Origin: Chitinophagaceae bacterium
Lineage (GTDB): Bacteria > Bacteroidota > Bacteroidia > Chitinophagales > Chitinophagaceae
Assembly: GCA_025362915.1 (NCBI GenBank)
Contig: JANYEU010000353.1
Span: forward strand, 1-25,472
Direction of reading: 5' to 3'
Length of the DNA stretch: 25,472 bases
A program made the translations under genes and the position numbers. Positions 23,598 to 25,472 of the stretch are shown here, piece after piece; position 1 is the stretch's first letter; each line of letters begins with the position of its first letter. The notes beneath the pieces are model-generated. The model was not told where the DNA came from and ran no database searches. It worked only from the letters and a program-made list of their open reading frames with translations.

Positions 23598-25472
23598 TTA
23601 ACCCCTACCCGTTTCCTTAATCAATGCAGAGAAGTCTTTATTGAATGGTTCTAATTCTAACAAATCTTCCAATGAGATATGCATCCTGTAACGCCAATAA
23701 TTCTCGGGGTTTGCTGGTACATTGATGCGTTCATCATTAGGATTTTGTCTCCTGATACTTGCATCTATACCCAAAATATCCTGTAATTGAAATATGCTCC
23801 ACATGGCAGGGGAATAAAGATGCTGCGCCACAATTGCCTTGTTAACCCATGCATCGCAGTAATAAGGTGCATTACCCCACTGACCTAATTCGTGGTTGAA
23901 GAACTTTTGGATGCGGGCTTTATCTTCTTCCCACCAACCCCTGATGGTACTCATATCATGGGTAGATGGTGTAACCACACTCAAATAAGGTGCATCGTTT
24001 GGATGGAAGAAAGTTTTGCTATTATCCTTCGGCATACGTTGTATTTCCAGACTCAATATGCCCAATTGCCTCATTACTTCAGGCACACAATCTGGCACCA
24101 AGCCAAGATCTTCGCCACAAACTAGCATATTGGTAACGCGTTTTAAGGCAGGTAGCTTTTGCATGGCTTCCTTCCTCCAGAAATCATCTTGCCTCCGGAA
24201 GAAATAGTTTACATATAACTCGTCCAACTGCCTACGGGTATGCTCATCCAAGAATTTATAGGACGATGTACCACTAATGCCAAATCTAAAATGAAATTGC
24301 TCGCCATTGCTACCTTCCACTTCAAAGAGGATAACATTACTTATCAAATCGAAAAGACCATATTTAATTTTATTGGTAAAGTTGTCAGCGTTCCAAGTAG
24401 AAAGGAGTTTCTCAACTTTACGTTGTGTATTTACCTCCTCTTTTAGTGTATAGCCTCCGTTATTGTTGTCTAGCAAGAAAGTTTTCTTTACATACTCATT
24501 ATCATAACCAAACTTCTCCCACAACACAGTATCATTAATAAAAGGTTGGGTAAACCTGCGGTAATCATACCAAATACCCCTTTCTCTTAATTCGTTAATA
24601 TGTAAACTTAATGCCGGAACAAAATACCCCATGATACCTTCAACGGCATGTAGAGGGATACTCCATATACGGAAGAAGCCAAGAATATGGTCTATCCTAA
24701 AGGCATCAAAATAGTAAGTCATCTGTTCAAAACGTTGCTTCCACCAAGCAAATCCGTCCTGCATCATCTGCTTCCATTTGTAAGTAGGAAAGCCCCAGTT
24801 TTGTCCCTTCACGGCAAAGTCATCTGGCGGCGCCCCTGCCTGTAACTCCATGTGATACAATTGTGGATGCTGCCACGCATCGGCACCATTGCGGGAAATA
24901 CCAATGGCAATATCACCTTTTACTACAATACCATTTTGGTGCGCATAATCTGTGGCAGCCTTCAATTGAAGATGTAAGTTATATTGTACAAAATAGTGCA
25001 GCGCAATTTCTTGATAGGTATCACTTTTTTCATCAATTAAACCAGCAATCTCTTGTTCATTATATAATTGATGCGTTGGCCAATTTGCAAATTCGGCAGT
25101 GCCATAAGCATCACGCAAATAACAAAAACAAGCATACGGAACCAACCAATGTTTGTTTAACTCAAAGTATGCCTTATAGTCCTTTGACTTGAATTTTTCT
25201 TGTTTCTGGTTGGCAAATAACTGCTTGATGATAGTCCATTTTGCAAGCATCACCGCATCATAATCCATTGCATCCAACGCATTTAGACGAAGCTTTTCCT
25301 GTTCATATTCTGCAACAAATTTCTTACTTGCTTCCGAAGTAGCCGTCTTGCCCACATTCAGGTAAAGCGGATGCAAGGCAAAGGCAGAAATAGAGGAATA
25401 AGGATAAGAATCCAGCCAGGTATGACTGGCAATTGTGTCATTTATGGGTAATATCTGCACTAGTTTTAGACC
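23598..25472 (-). CDS. malQ: 4-alpha-glucanotransferase (GH77), 5' end missing
   Basis: 625 codons are present and the frame is open to the right edge, so the start is outside; the in-frame GTG at 25460 is not a start, since VQILPINDTIASHTWLDSYPYS is mid-domain. The enzyme transfers alpha-1,4-glucan chains in maltodextrin/glycogen metabolism. GH77 landmarks are all visible: the nucleophile Asp in DAFRIDHILGFFRIW (codon 24690-24692), the acid/base Glu in CGEDLGLVPDCVP (24111-24113) and the third Asp in TPSTHDMSTIRGWW (23955-23957). The W..LP.ND....TW.DSYPY segment at the fragment's start is the common Bacteroidota/plant DPE2-like form, which normally has N-terminal starch-binding modules; those would be to the right of the window. 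Likely cytoplasmic. No other glycogen gene is in view. Confidence 0.95.
   Translation of the reverse strand, partial: GLKLVQILPINDTIASHTWLDSYPYSSISAFALHPLYLNVGKTATSEASKKFVAEYEQEKLRLNALDAMDYDAVMLAKWTIIKQLFANQKQEKFKSKDYKAYFELNKHWLVPYACFCYLRDAYGTAEFANWPTHQLYNEQEIAGLIDEKSDTYQEIALHYFVQYNLHLQLKAATDYAHQNGIVVKGDIAIGISRNGADAWQHPQLYHMELQAGAPPDDFAVKGQNWGFPTYKWKQMMQDGFAWWKQRFEQMTYYFDAFRIDHILGFFRIWSIPLHAVEGIMGYFVPALSLHINELRERGIWYDYRRFTQPFINDTVLWEKFGYDNEYVKKTFLLDNNNGGYTLKEEVNTQRKVEKLLSTWNADNFTNKIKYGLFDLISNVILFEVEGSNGEQFHFRFGISGTSSYKFLDEHTRRQLDELYVNYFFRRQDDFWRKEAMQKLPALKRVTNMLVCGEDLGLVPDCVPEVMRQLGILSLEIQRMPKDNSKTFFHPNDAPYLSVVTPSTHDMSTIRGWWEEDKARIQKFFNHELGQWGNAPYYCDAWVNKAIVAQHLYSPAMWSIFQLQDILGIDASIRRQNPNDERINVPANPENYWRYRMHISLEDLLELEPFNKDFSALIKETGRG

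Overview
The window reads as a chromosomal segment of a Bacteroidota bacterium, most likely Chitinophagaceae-like. This rests on low GC, long leader-less secreted genes, Bacteroidota-type promoter words (TTTG, about 20 nt, TAnnTTTG), many outer-membrane beta-barrels, a TonB-dependent receptor with a carboxypeptidase-regulatory-like N-terminus, a type IX secretion (T9SS) C-terminal domain and a Bacteroidota-style GH77 enzyme. Genus cannot be fixed from the sequence alone.

Layout. 1-3.1 kb: 3' end of truB, a convergent single-domain response regulator, a secreted coiled-coil/beta-barrel protein, tRNA-Leu(CAG) and a small secreted charged helical protein. 3.1-6.6 kb: a ~1,140-residue outer-membrane protein of unknown function with no canonical start codon in the right place. 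6.6-8.5 kb: gene-poor; holds perfect inverted repeats, a lipoprotein gene broken by one in-frame TGA, and an array of fifteen degenerate 21-bp repeats. 8.5-14.9 kb: two divergent two-gene operons encoding four exported proteins (Ig-like protein and Cys-rich protein leftward; TIG/Ig-like protein and outer-membrane barrel rightward). 14.9-15.4 kb: a second 21-bp-period array and tandem terminators, one nearly identical to the terminator at 8.4 kb. 15.4-18.4 kb: TonB-dependent receptor with a long leader. 18.8-19.75 kb: fmt, carrying a 7-bp tandem-repeat insertion in its interdomain linker. 20.1-21.7 kb: secreted endonuclease/exonuclease/phosphatase-family protein with a T9SS tail. 22.1-23.4 kb: MOP-superfamily flippase. 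23.6 kb to the edge: malQ-type 4-alpha-glucanotransferase, 5' end missing.

Housekeeping genes (truB, tRNA-Leu, fmt, malQ) alternate with envelope and secreted genes. The most unusual content is non-coding: two arrays with an almost invariant 21-bp period (two turns of B-DNA), each followed by the same hairpin, which together bracket the four-gene exported-protein block. Three other short-repeat families (7-bp in fmt, 22/23-bp at 19.9 kb, and AACACATAGG-type repeats after two stop codons) occur in the same 25 kb. No transposase, integrase, CRISPR array or phage gene is visible.
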